From Bradyrhizobium sp. AZCC 1721 (lineage in GTDB: Bacteria > Pseudomonadota > Alphaproteobacteria > Rhizobiales > Xanthobacteraceae): 64,000 bases of DNA. Numbering within the stretch: position 1 is the first letter of the stretch; each line of letters starts with the position of its first letter. Under the pieces are notes generated by a model. It had not been told where the DNA came from and searched no databases. It was given only the letters and a program-made list of their open reading frames with translations. The DNA lies in NCBI RefSeq assembly GCF_036924715.1, contig NZ_JAZHSB010000001.1, positions 2,099,001-2,163,000 of the forward strand, given 5' to 3'. Below, piece after piece: positions 45,456-54,587 of this stretch. Position numbers and translations under genes: made by a program.

Positions 45456-45495
45456 GACAATGACTCCTTGAAAATCTCGGAGAAGCTTGTTCAGA

Positions 45496-46755
45496 TCAGG
45501 AAGACTTCCTCGGCCAGAAAGGCGCCGCCTGCGCGAGATCGGGCGGATAGACGGTCACGGGTACACCCGACTGCCACTGCACGACCACCACGCCGGCGCC
45601 GACGCGACGGCCCTTTTCGTCGAACTTCAACTGGCCGCCGGGATAGTGTTTCGAAGGACCGCCATCCATTGTCCGGAACGCTTCCGCAACCGCGCGTCGA
45701 TCGGCCTTGGCGGCCTTCTCGAGCGCCAGCTTCATCAGCCACATGTCGCCATAGGTCGAGATGACGTTCTGCGTCATCCAGGGCTCCTTGTACTTGGCCT
45801 TGAGCTCGGCGATCAGGTCCTCATGGCCCTTCGAACCCCAGTTCGCGACGACCGTCATGATGCCTTGGACGACTTCGGGGCTGACGCTTTGCAGCATGTC
45901 GGGCTCGGCAATCGTGATCGAGAACGAGACCGTCGGTATCTTGCCCTGGCCCAGTCCGAACTCGTTGATCTTCTCGAGACCGAGTTTGGCGTCGGATACC
46001 GCATTGGGCATGAAGAGCAGCAGGTCGGGACGGGCCGACCTGACCTTCTGGATCAGCGGCGTGGCGTCGGAAAGCGGCGGCGTCCAGACTTCCTCCAGGA
46101 TCAACTGAAGGCCTTCCTGCGCGAATATCTTCTCCTTCAGCGCCTTCGCGGTCGCAACCGACGTCGCCGTATTGTCCATCAGCATCGCGACCTTCTTCGG
46201 ACGCTTGCCCGATGCGTTCTCGGCGAGCTTCATCAGCTCGGGTAGGCCAAGTTCCGACTGCCGGCTCGCGGGTGCCGCGGTCTGGAAGATGTATTTGAAG
46301 CCACGCTCGGTGAGCAGATCCGAATAAGAGAGCGTGAGCATCGGCAGTTCGGCGCGCTCGGTGACTTCGGTCACCGCCAGCGTGAAGGAACTGAGATACG
46401 ATCCGGTCGCGGCGACCAGATCGGCCTCCTGCGCCACCATGCGCTGCGCGGCGTTCTTGGCTTTCTCGGTGGTATCGCCGCAATCGATCACGACCAGCTT
46501 GAGCTTGGCGCCGCCGAGCGACTTGATGCCGCCCTGTGCATTGATGTGCTCGACGCCCATCTCCGCGCCCATGCGCATGACTTGGCCGGGGCGGGTATAG
46601 ATGCCGGAAAGCGGCACGATCAGGCCGACCTTGACCTCGGCCGGCGCTTGCGCCCGCGCGATGGTCGATAGTCCCATGGCGGCCGCGCCGGAAAGCACGG
46701 TGCGGCGCGTGAGCGACTTTTTGGATGCCTTGTTGGCTTCTCTTTGCTGGCTCAT
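45496..46755 (-). CDS. ABC transporter substrate-binding protein, tandem copy A
   Basis: A 419-residue binding protein with a twin-arginine signal (SLTRRTVLSGAAAMGLS, cleavage near ARAQ). ATG 46755 follows a strong GGGAGGAAAA ribosome site. It is the first of two tandem binding proteins after the ATPase gene of the Liv-type transporter. Keeping two receptors suggests two related ligands or different affinities. Confidence 0.92.
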   Translation of the reverse strand: MSQQREANKASKKSLTRRTVLSGAAAMGLSTIARAQAPAEVKVGLIVPLSGIYTRPGQVMRMGAEMGVEHINAQGGIKSLGGAKLKLVVIDCGDTTEKAKNAAQRMVAQEADLVAATGSYLSSFTLAVTEVTERAELPMLTLSYSDLLTERGFKYIFQTAAPASRQSELGLPELMKLAENASGKRPKKVAMLMDNTATSVATAKALKEKIFAQEGLQLILEEVWTPPLSDATPLIQKVRSARPDLLLFMPNAVSDAKLGLEKINEFGLGQGKIPTVSFSITIAEPDMLQSVSPEVVQGIMTVVANWGSKGHEDLIAELKAKYKEPWMTQNVISTYGDMWLMKLALEKAAKADRRAVAEAFRTMDGGPSKHYPGGQLKFDEKGRRVGAGVVVVQWQSGVPVTVYPPDLAQAAPFWPRKSS

Positions 46756-46784
46756 TTTTCCTCCCAATGGATTGTCGATCGTTG

Positions 46785-47492
46785 TCACATGCCGAGATAG
46801 GCCTTGCGCACGCGGTCGTCCGCTCGCAAGGTTTCATTGTTGCCTTCGAGCGCGACGCGGCCGGCTTCGAGGACGTAGCCGTGATCGGCGGATTCCAGTG
46901 CCTCCGCCACGCGCTGTTCGACTAGAAGAATTGTCAGCTTCGACTGCCGGCGAATCTCGATCAGCCGTTCGAAAATGAAATCGGCCACCGTGGGCGCGAG
47001 CCCCATCGAAGGTTCATCCAGCATCAGAAGCTTTGGCGAAGACGCCAATCCCCGGCCGATCGCCAGCATCTGCTGCTGTCCGCCTGACAACGTTCCCGCG
47101 AACTGGTCGCGGCGCTCGGCGAGCACGGGCAGCCATTCGAAGATGCGCTCGATGTTGCGCTTCCAGTCGCGGTGGCCGGCTTCGGTCATCGCGCCCATCT
47201 CGAGATTCTCCATCACGGTGAGCGAGGGAAAAACCTGGCGGCCTTCGGGAACATGGGCGATGCCGAGATGGGGCCGTCGCGCGGGATGAACCGACAACAG
47301 GTCGGTCCCCTCGAACGTGATCGTGCCGGCGCTTGGCCGTACGATTCCGGAGATCGTCTTGAACAGCGTGGTCTTGCCGGCGCCGTTCGGGCCGACAATG
47401 GCGACGAACTGACCCTGTTCAACCTTGATCGAGACGCCATTCAGAACTGGAATTGCCGAGTAGCCGGCCGTCAGCCCTTCAATGTGGAGCAT
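46785..47492 (-). CDS. livF: ABC transporter ATP-binding protein, LivF type
   Basis: A 235-residue ATPase. Walker A GPNGAGKTTLFKT, signature LSGGQQQMLAIGRGL and Walker B LLMLDEPSMGLAP are intact. Sequence and length are of the LivF kind. Its start overlaps the permease-ATPase fusion by 14 bases. It powers uptake together with the fused ATPase. Confidence 0.93.
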   Translation of the reverse strand: MLHIEGLTAGYSAIPVLNGVSIKVEQGQFVAIVGPNGAGKTTLFKTISGIVRPSAGTITFEGTDLLSVHPARRPHLGIAHVPEGRQVFPSLTVMENLEMGAMTEAGHRDWKRNIERIFEWLPVLAERRDQFAGTLSGGQQQMLAIGRGLASSPKLLMLDEPSMGLAPTVADFIFERLIEIRRQSKLTILLVEQRVAEALESADHGYVLEAGRVALEGNNETLRADDRVRKAYLGM

Positions 47493-49257
47493 GGGCCACC
47501 CATTTCTTGCCGAGATAGGCCTCGATGACGCGGCTGTCGCGCGTGACGGCTTCCGGCTCGCCCTCCACAATGACGGCGCCATGGTCGAGAACGAGGAAAC
47601 TGTCGACCAGGCGGACCATGGCCTGCATCGTGTGCTCGATGATCGCGATCGTCATGCCGTCGCGGGCGAGACGCTGGATCACCGCCACGACCTCGTTGGC
47701 TTCGTCATGCCCGAGGCCCGCCAGTGTTTCGTCGAGCAACAGGATTTGAGGCTGTCCGGCGAGCGCGCGGGCCAATTCCATCAACCGCAGCTCCTTGGTC
47801 GTGAGCTCGCCGGCAATGCGGTCGGCAATGTCGGACAGACCGACACGCGCGATCGCCTCGGTCGCCAGCCGCCTCGCTTCGGCGTCCGTCCTGGCGCGGA
47901 CATAGGCGCCCACCACGACATTGTCCGAGATCGACATACGCAAGAACGGACGCATGATCTGGAAGGTCCGGCCGATACCGGCCTCGCAGAGCTCGTGCGG
48001 CTTGCGGCTTGACATGTCGCGCCCGTCGAGGAGAATCTCGCCGGTGCCGGGTCGCAGGAATCCGTTCAGCAGGTTGAACAGTGTGGTCTTTCCGGCGCCG
48101 TTCGGACCGATGATTCCAAGGATCTCGTTGCGCCGCAGTTTGAAGCTGACGTTCTGGACGGCTTTCAGCCCGCCAAAGGAGCGCGACAGGTTGCGGACTT
48201 CGAGCACCACTTCGCCCGCGCCCCTGGATCGTTCCGGACGGGACGGATTGGCCATGGCGGCAGCAGGCTGAACTGGCGCGCTCGGGGTCGCTACAGCAGC
48301 TGAGATCACTCGCTTCCGCAGGAAATCGCGTAGTTTCCAGAACAGTCCTTCTGGCGCAACCAGGATGACGGATATGATCGCAAGGCCGAAGATCACGCCT
48401 TGAATGCCGGGAAAGCGCGAGCCCGCCTCGGCGTTGAGCGTTTCGGCAAGCGGGATCAGGATCACGGAGCCGATCACCGGTCCCCAGACCGTTCCGACCC
48501 CACCGAACATGGCGACCGTCAGCGCCTGCGCTGATACCAGCATGCCGAACACCGATTGCGGGGTCACCACCAGCAGCACGACGGCATAGAACCCGCCGAT
48601 CGCCCCGGCAATCGCTCCGCTCAGGGCGATGGCGCGCAGCTTCCAGGCCAGCGTGTTGATGCCGGCTGCTTCGGCCGCGGCTTCGTTCTGCTTGATCGCC
48701 AGCAGCGCCATGCCGAACCGCGATTTCTCGATGAGCCGCGTGAGCAGGATCGTCCCGAGCATCATGGCGAGCGCCAGCAACGTGTAGAGACGGGGATCGG
48801 CAAATTGCATGTAGGCGATCGGATTGTCGCGCTTGATCGGCAACGTGACTTCCTGGAAGCCGAGCCATTCGAACACGTAGAGAATGGCGAGCGGATAGGC
48901 GAGCATCGCCAGCGCGAAGTAGTGTCCCGACAGCCGGAATGTCGGAAATCCGATCAGGAACCCGGCGATGCCGCCGAGCATGGCTGCAATCGGGATCAGC
49001 ATCCACGGCGAAAGATCGAAATAGATCTGACCGAGCGCAGTGGTGTAGGCGCCAATTCCGAAGAACGCGGCGTGGCCGAACGAGATCAGGCCGGTGTAGC
49101 CGCTGAGCAGATTCCACGACAGGCCGAACACCGCCCACACCGGCACGAGTGTCATCACCAGTTGGTAGTACGAATTGGTGACGCTCAACGACAGCACGCC
49201 ATAGAGCGCGGTGAAGGCCAGAATGGGGAGGAGCGATCGCAGGTTTTGCATCATCAC
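47479..49257 (-). CDS. Fused LivM permease-LivG ATPase
   Basis: A 592-residue protein joining a LivM-type permease (about residues 1-310; GLSWNLLSGYTGLISFGHAA, about eight to ten helices) to a LivG-type ATPase (about 345-592). The ATPase has Walker A GPNGAGKTTLFNLL, but the signature reads LTTKELRLMELARAL instead of LSGGQ, and Walker B is ILLLDETLAGLG; such variation occurs among LivG proteins. LivM and LivG are usually separate genes. A Pro/Ala-rich linker lies between (TPSAPVQPAAAM). Confidence 0.92.
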   Translation of the reverse strand: MMMQNLRSLLPILAFTALYGVLSLSVTNSYYQLVMTLVPVWAVFGLSWNLLSGYTGLISFGHAAFFGIGAYTTALGQIYFDLSPWMLIPIAAMLGGIAGFLIGFPTFRLSGHYFALAMLAYPLAILYVFEWLGFQEVTLPIKRDNPIAYMQFADPRLYTLLALAMMLGTILLTRLIEKSRFGMALLAIKQNEAAAEAAGINTLAWKLRAIALSGAIAGAIGGFYAVVLLVVTPQSVFGMLVSAQALTVAMFGGVGTVWGPVIGSVILIPLAETLNAEAGSRFPGIQGVIFGLAIISVILVAPEGLFWKLRDFLRKRVISAAVATPSAPVQPAAAMANPSRPERSRGAGEVVLEVRNLSRSFGGLKAVQNVSFKLRRNEILGIIGPNGAGKTTLFNLLNGFLRPGTGEILLDGRDMSSRKPHELCEAGIGRTFQIMRPFLRMSISDNVVVGAYVRARTDAEARRLATEAIARVGLSDIADRIAGELTTKELRLMELARALAGQPQILLLDETLAGLGHDEANEVVAVIQRLARDGMTIAIIEHTMQAMVRLVDSFLVLDHGAVIVEGEPEAVTRDSRVIEAYLGKKWVAHAPH

Positions 49258-50204
49258 GTCCTCTCGACCATGCGTCCGAAGAAGCCTTGCGGACGGAAGA
49301 AGATGATCAGGAGGAAGACGACGAAGATCGCGGCGTTCTGCAGTTGCGTCGGCAGCACCAGCGTCGACATCTGCTGCACCAGGCCGATGGTCATGCCGCC
49401 CCAGAAGGCGCCGATGATGCTGCCCATGCCGCCGAGCACGACGCCGGCATACATGACGATGACGTATTCGACGCCGACAAAGGGATGAAAGGGATAATTG
49501 GTGGCGAGCAGGCCACCGGCAATCGCGGTAATGCCCGTGCCGAGCGCGAAGGCAACGCGGTGCGCGCGATCGACGTCGATCCCCATATAGGTTGCCGCCG
49601 TCGGATTGTCGGCTGCGGCCCGCAGCGACTTCCCGAGCCGAGATCGCGTGATCAATAGGGTCAGCAGCATCATCGTTACCAGCGAGACCACGGCATCGAT
49701 GCCGCGCGCCTTGTTGACGAAGACACTGATGTCATTGAACAGCGGCCCGAGCTCCCAGGCCGAGCTCGATAGCGGCGTGCGGATCGATGCCAGCACCGAA
49801 CCGAACACGATCAGGCCGCCGTTCTGCAGGATCAGCGCGATCCCAAGCGTCAGAATGAGCTGGGCGTAGTGACCTTCACCCTCGAGGGAGGTGGTACGCG
49901 TGCCCGATACGCGCGAAATCAGGACGAGATGAATCGCGTAACCGAACACCGCGAGCACTGGACCGGCAAGGAGAATCGCCACGAACGGCCCAAAGGCGTT
50001 GCCGAACGTGGCCTGCACGCCGAGCGCGGTGAAGAAATAAAACGCCGCATACATGCCGAGCATCATGAAATCGCCCTGGGCGAAGTTGATGACCCGCATG
50101 ACGCCGAAAATCAGGCCGAGCCCGACACACATCAGGCCATAGACCGCACCGATCAGAAGTCCGGCGGTCAAGGCCTGCAGAAAGCCTTCCAGCGCTGCGG
50201 TCAC
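49254..50204 (-). CDS. livH: ABC transporter permease, LivH type
   Basis: A 316-residue inner-membrane permease. The N-terminal GLLIGAVYGLMCVGLGLIF and FAQGDFMMLGMYAAF segments and GGMGSIIGAFWGG near residue 258 are typical. It overlaps the LivM-LivG fusion by four bases and leads the transport unit livH-livMG-livF-two receptors. About 100 bases separate it from the MmgE/PrpD gene upstream. Confidence 0.93.
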   Translation of the reverse strand: MTAALEGFLQALTAGLLIGAVYGLMCVGLGLIFGVMRVINFAQGDFMMLGMYAAFYFFTALGVQATFGNAFGPFVAILLAGPVLAVFGYAIHLVLISRVSGTRTTSLEGEGHYAQLILTLGIALILQNGGLIVFGSVLASIRTPLSSSAWELGPLFNDISVFVNKARGIDAVVSLVTMMLLTLLITRSRLGKSLRAAADNPTAATYMGIDVDRAHRVAFALGTGITAIAGGLLATNYPFHPFVGVEYVIVMYAGVVLGGMGSIIGAFWGGMTIGLVQQMSTLVLPTQLQNAAIFVVFLLIIFFRPQGFFGRMVERT

Positions 50205-50306
50205 CGCTCACCTCTCATCACAGGGGAGTAGGTTTGCCCTGGCCTTGCTGCCGGCATCGTCGGCTCTGGTTTGTTCATTGCATCCCCATTTTCTTGTTCT
50301 CAATCG

Positions 50307-51704
50307 TCATGATGCTGGCCGGAGCAGCCGCTCCGCTGGCTCAAGCCGGCACTGCTTGGCGATGACGCCGCTGTCTGGGAGCCGTTCGCAGCTGTCGACA
50401 AGCTCCTCCAGACCACGTGCGCGATTGCCGCCGATGGCGTCAGCGGCGGCCTGCCGAAAGCGGGTGCGGATTTCCTGCGATGTGGCCGCTATGACATTGT
50501 CGAGGCGTTGCCGGATCGTCTTTCCATTACGCAGGCCGATTGAGACTTCAGCGCCCTGCTGCGCCGGGAAGGCGGCCGTGAAACTGGAATCGCGTTGCAG
50601 ATCGGTGCGCTCGACCAGACGCAGGATTCTGGGATCAGTGATCTCTGCGTAATTGTTCTCTTCGATGGCGCCGCGGGCAAGTACCGCGGCGACGCTGAAG
50701 GGAATGCTCATCTTGGCTTGCAGCGCATTCCGGTAAGGCCCTCGGCAATCGCAGCCGGGATAGCGCGACGCGGCTTCGGGAACGAGGATCGAAACCGCCT
50801 CGATCTCTTCCGGATTCTCAAGCTCACGAGCCGCTCGCAACGCTGCCTGCGCGGCGGTTTGCGCAAAATTGCAGGCAGGCACCGGTTTGTTGTAGACCGC
50901 CATGATTTCCGGCTCCGAGCCTGCAAACAACCGAATGCCGGCAGGCGCGGCTTGGCGTCGGTAGGCCGCAAACAGTCCAGCTTCGCCTTCGAGGATGGTT
51001 TCCGAGGCACAGGCGCCGGCTTCCGCCAGTTCAATCGCCGTGATGGCGTTGCGGGCGGCAAAGCCCGGATGGAAATACATCTCCGAGCCGCCGGCATGCG
51101 GCCACTCGTTCAGGCCGGACGATGTATTGGCGGCAATCGAGACCGCGCTCGTCGCAGCATCTTCGGTGAGACCCAGCGTGCGGCTTCCCGCGAGGGCTGC
51201 TCCCAGCGGTGCGACCAGGCCGGTCGGCCGATAGAGGCGTGCCAGATCGGCGTTGAAGAGGGCGCGCCCGATCTGCGCGCCGGCCTCATAGCCGACGATC
51301 GCAGCGGCGAGCAGGGCGACGCCAGACACCAGCGTTCGTTCCGACAGGGCGAGCAGCGTCGGCCAGATCACGACGCCATGATGGCATATGCTGGCAGCGT
51401 GCATGTCTTCGCGCACCAAGCCATGGCCGAGCGTCGCGTTGGCAAAGGCCGCGTCGCCCGGCGTCGCAAGTTTGCTTGTCCCGATGATGGTTGCGCCGTT
51501 CTCGCTGTGGCGTGCGATGCCGATCGCCTGACGGCCCCACGGATGATGACGCGCCTCGAATGCGCAGGAAAGAAAGTCCAGAAGGCAAATCTTGGCCTTG
51601 GCGACGACGCTTTCCTCGAATCGGACGAGATCGACGGCGAGCGAGGCGCGGGCCAATTGCCGCGCCAGAGGTGTCTCGTTCGATCCGCTCGACCCGATCG
51701 TCAT
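50307..51704 (-). CDS. MmgE/PrpD family protein (copy 1)
   Basis: A 465-residue protein of the MmgE/PrpD family, whose known members are 2-methylcitrate dehydratase and cis-aconitate decarboxylase. Family landmarks include ANATLGHGLVREDMH near residue 85, the LGLTEDAATSAVSIAANTSSG region, and KPVPACNFAQTAAQAAL. In many relatives the DDTH motif marks the active region; here it reads REDMH. ATG 51704 is preferred to an upstream extension. It may dehydrate a hydroxy-tricarboxylate-like intermediate. Confidence 0.86.
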   Translation of the reverse strand: MTIGSSGSNETPLARQLARASLAVDLVRFEESVVAKAKICLLDFLSCAFEARHHPWGRQAIGIARHSENGATIIGTSKLATPGDAAFANATLGHGLVREDMHAASICHHGVVIWPTLLALSERTLVSGVALLAAAIVGYEAGAQIGRALFNADLARLYRPTGLVAPLGAALAGSRTLGLTEDAATSAVSIAANTSSGLNEWPHAGGSEMYFHPGFAARNAITAIELAEAGACASETILEGEAGLFAAYRRQAAPAGIRLFAGSEPEIMAVYNKPVPACNFAQTAAQAALRAARELENPEEIEAVSILVPEAASRYPGCDCRGPYRNALQAKMSIPFSVAAVLARGAIEENNYAEITDPRILRLVERTDLQRDSSFTAAFPAQQGAEVSIGLRNGKTIRQRLDNVIAATSQEIRTRFRQAAADAIGGNRARGLEELVDSCERLPDSGVIAKQCRLEPAERLLRPAS

Positions 51705-51736
51705 TGCAATCGTTCCTCGCTCGGCTTTGCCGGATC

Positions 51737-52630
51737 CTAGCCGCGCATCTCCACACCGGCCCACTCTTCAAGGACCTTCGCGATCGACGTGAAATCGGAC
51801 GACGCGCCATATTTGGCGTTGGTGATGGCAAGCATCTGCCGAACCACGGATCCGCACACCATCGGCACGCCCATGGCCTCGGCCTCATCGATGCAAAGCC
51901 GCACGTCCTTGTAAGATAGGCCGGTGGTAAAACCGAAATCGAACGTGCCGGGAAGCACGGCGCGCGGGAACTTGTCTTCGGATGCGCTGTTACGGCCGCT
52001 GCTGGCGTTGATGATGTCGATCAGCACCTTGGCGTCGACACCGCCCTTGACGCCCATCGCAACCGCTTCCGACGTGATCACCAGGGCCGCCGCCGCCATC
52101 AGATTGTTGGCGAGCTTTGCGGTCTGCGCCGTGCCCGGCTTGTCGCCGGTATAAAACAGCTTTCCGAAGTGTTTTAAGATCGGCTGCACCGTCTCATAGG
52201 TGTCCTTGGGGCATGACACCATGACCGCAAGGGTGCCGTTCACCGCGCCCTTGATGCCGCCGCTGACCGGAGCATCCACCAGCGTCAGGTTTCTGGGTTT
52301 GAATCCTTCAGCGATCAGCTTGGCCGCACCGGGGCCACTGGTGGACAGGTCGATCACGATGCGGGCGCGGTTTCCCGCGATGATTCCGTCAGGCCCCAGC
52401 GCGACGGCCTTGACGATGTCGGGGGTCGGCAGGCTCGCCAGCACGATATCTGCCGATGAGGCAACCTCGGCAGGCGATTTTGCAAGGCGCGCCCCGCGCT
52501 CGACGAGCGGCTTGGTGGCCTCGCTCTGCGTGTCGTAGACGCACAGGGCGTAGCCGGCATCCATCAGTCGCCCGGCCATCGGCCCGCCCATGCGGCCCGT
52601 TCCCACGAAGCCGATCGTCTCTCCCGCCAT
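51737..52630 (-). CDS. 3-hydroxyisobutyrate dehydrogenase family protein
   Basis: A 297-residue beta-hydroxyacid dehydrogenase. The NAD(P) motif GFVGTGRMGGPMAGRLMDAG lies at residues 6-25, DAPVSGGIKGAVNGTL near 120 and the catalytic Lys in TAKLANNLMAAAALV near 170. Members oxidise 3-hydroxyisobutyrate, tartronate semialdehyde or similar. It is 32 bases upstream of MmgE/PrpD copy 1 and divergent from copy 2, so it heads the leftward unit. Confidence 0.92.
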   Translation of the reverse strand: MAGETIGFVGTGRMGGPMAGRLMDAGYALCVYDTQSEATKPLVERGARLAKSPAEVASSADIVLASLPTPDIVKAVALGPDGIIAGNRARIVIDLSTSGPGAAKLIAEGFKPRNLTLVDAPVSGGIKGAVNGTLAVMVSCPKDTYETVQPILKHFGKLFYTGDKPGTAQTAKLANNLMAAAALVITSEAVAMGVKGGVDAKVLIDIINASSGRNSASEDKFPRAVLPGTFDFGFTTGLSYKDVRLCIDEAEAMGVPMVCGSVVRQMLAITNAKYGASSDFTSIAKVLEEWAGVEMRG

Positions 52631-52813
52631 CGTCTCGCTCCCTGTCGCACCGCCTTAGGGCGGGTGTTCATTGTTCTTGTTGCGGCAGGGCTCACCGGCC
52701 GCGTTTCGTCGAATGTCCGGATTGTCAGTCAATCTGTCAAGCATAAGATTCCTATCGACACGCCACGGTGCGCCGGAATAGGGTCGGAAAAACGAGTCCG
52801 AGGAATTCGCTCC

Positions 52814-54157
52814 GTGCGGCAAGATGAAGCGCAAGGCGCCAGCACAACGCTCGCCGATTTCGTTGCCAGCATCGCGTGGACGGATGTCGCGGCGCAAAGT
52901 CACGAGGCGAAGCGCTCGATCCTGAATTTCTTCGCGACCGCGCTAGGGTCGGCGAATGATCCTGCCGTTATCGGCGCGGTGCGGACGCTATTGCCATTCA
53001 GCGGTGCCGCGACATCCACGGTGATCGGTCGTCCGGAACGACTCGATGCGATGGGCGCGGCGTTCGTCAACGCCATTTCGGCCAATCTGCTCGATTTCGA
53101 CGATACCCATCTCGATACAATCATTCATCCAGCGGCGCCGGTCGCAGCGCCCGTGCTGGCGTTGGCGCAAGCGCGAGGATTTTCGGGGCAAGCCGTTCTC
53201 ACCGCATTCATTCTCGGCGTGGAAGTCGAATGCCGCGTCGGCAACGCGGTATCCCCGGGACATTATGCGCGTGGCTGGCATATCACATCGACCTGCGGGG
53301 TGTTTGGCGCCGCCGCAGCCTGTGCCTGGCTGCTCGGGCTCTCGGCGGGCCAGATCGCAGATGCGATCGGAATTGCGGCCAGTCAGTCCGCGGGGATTGT
53401 CGAAAATCTTCCGACCGCGGCCAAGAATGTCAGTGTCGGCAGTGCGGCGCGCAATGGCCTGTTCGCGGCGTTGCTCGCGGCTGAGGGCTATTCCGCTTCG
53501 CCGCGGGCCATTGAAGGGCGGCTCGGCTGGGCTCGCGCCATGGGAGACGAACCCGATGTTGGGCGTCTGACGGCCGGTCTCGGCAAGACTTGGGAGATCG
53601 CGAAGAACACCTACAAGCCCTATCCGGCGGGAATCGTATTCCATGCCGTGATCGATGCCTGCTTCAAGTTGCGGGCAGAATTGCACCGGCGTGTCGATGA
53701 TATCGGCTTCATCACGGTGCAGGGCTCTGCGCTCCTGCTGGCGCGCGGCGACCGTCCGGTTCGCAACGAACGAGACGCACGCGTCAGCATTCACCATTGC
53801 GCCGCCTGCGCGCTCTTGCTGGGTGCCGCTGGTGTCGCCGAGTTCTCGGACGCGATCGTATTTCGGCCCGACATCGCGGCCTCGCGTCAAAAGGTAGCAG
53901 CGGTGCTTGACGCTTCGCTTCCGGATGGCGCCGCGCGCGTCACGATCCAACTGACGTCCGGAGAGACGTTCAGCGAGGTTGTGATGGCTGCAAAGGGAAG
54001 TCTTGCCGACCCGTTGTCGGATGGCGACATCGAAGCGAAGTTGCGCGATTGCGCGCGGCTGGGTCGAAGCGATTGGGATATCGATCGCATTATCGACGAC
54101 GTTTGGCGTCTCGACACGCTTGCCGACGTCTCGAGCCTGATGAGGACTCATGGCTGA
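52814..54157 (+). CDS. MmgE/PrpD family protein (copy 2)
   Basis: A 447-residue MmgE/PrpD member with the standard ANLLDFDDTHLDTIIHPAAP motif near residue 95, HITSTCGVFGAAAA and NTYKPYPAGIVFHAVIDA. It resembles the typical family more than copy 1 does. The GTG at 52814 is the best start; the open frame to 52664 adds Arg/Val-rich sequence without family similarity. It is followed by a decarboxylase-like gene and a metallo-hydrolase. Confidence 0.86.
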   Translation: MRQDEAQGASTTLADFVASIAWTDVAAQSHEAKRSILNFFATALGSANDPAVIGAVRTLLPFSGAATSTVIGRPERLDAMGAAFVNAISANLLDFDDTHLDTIIHPAAPVAAPVLALAQARGFSGQAVLTAFILGVEVECRVGNAVSPGHYARGWHITSTCGVFGAAAACAWLLGLSAGQIADAIGIAASQSAGIVENLPTAAKNVSVGSAARNGLFAALLAAEGYSASPRAIEGRLGWARAMGDEPDVGRLTAGLGKTWEIAKNTYKPYPAGIVFHAVIDACFKLRAELHRRVDDIGFITVQGSALLLARGDRPVRNERDARVSIHHCAACALLLGAAGVAEFSDAIVFRPDIAASRQKVAAVLDASLPDGAARVTIQLTSGETFSEVVMAAKGSLADPLSDGDIEAKLRDCARLGRSDWDIDRIIDDVWRLDTLADVSSLMRTHG

Positions 54158-54201
54158 TCCGCGCTGCTTGAAAAACCGTACTCAGACAATGGAAGGAACC
54201 G

Positions 54202-54585
54202 ATGATGACTGAGTTGTTCGACAAGGGATTGAAGGTCCGCAAGGAAGTGCTTGGCGAAGAGTACGTCAACAAATCTATCGCAGGCGCCGACGAATTCACC
54301 CGGACAATGGCGGAGTGGTCGACCGAGTTTTGCTGGGGGGCGTTGTGGACGCGGCCCGGACTCGACCGCCGCACCCGCAGTATCGTTAATCTGGCTATGC
54401 TGGGAGCGCTAAACCGGCCCCATGAACTGAAGCTGCACGTCAAGGGAGCGCTGAAGAACGGCCTCACCAAGGACGAGATCAAGGAAATTCTGCTTCAGGT
54501 CGCCGTGTATTGCGGCATCCCCTCGGGCATCGATGCGTTCCGAAACGCGCGGGAAGCGTTCAACGAAGTTGAAACGAAATCCTGA
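54202..54585 (+). CDS. Carboxymuconolactone decarboxylase family protein (copy 2)
   Basis: A 127-residue paralog of the protein at 43819: same length and blocks (FCWGALWTRPGLDRRTRSIV, GALNRPHELKLHVKGALKNG, YCGIPSGIDAFRNAREAF). Two adjacent ATGs can start it. The next gene starts two bases after its stop. Confidence 0.9.
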   Translation: MMTELFDKGLKVRKEVLGEEYVNKSIAGADEFTRTMAEWSTEFCWGALWTRPGLDRRTRSIVNLAMLGALNRPHELKLHVKGALKNGLTKDEIKEILLQVAVYCGIPSGIDAFRNAREAFNEVETKS

Positions 54586-54587
54586 CC

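Noticed and set aside
47705..49138. 477-codon minus-strand frame
   Set aside because: Alternate frame inside the LivM-LivG fusion gene; Arg/His-rich, no motifs.
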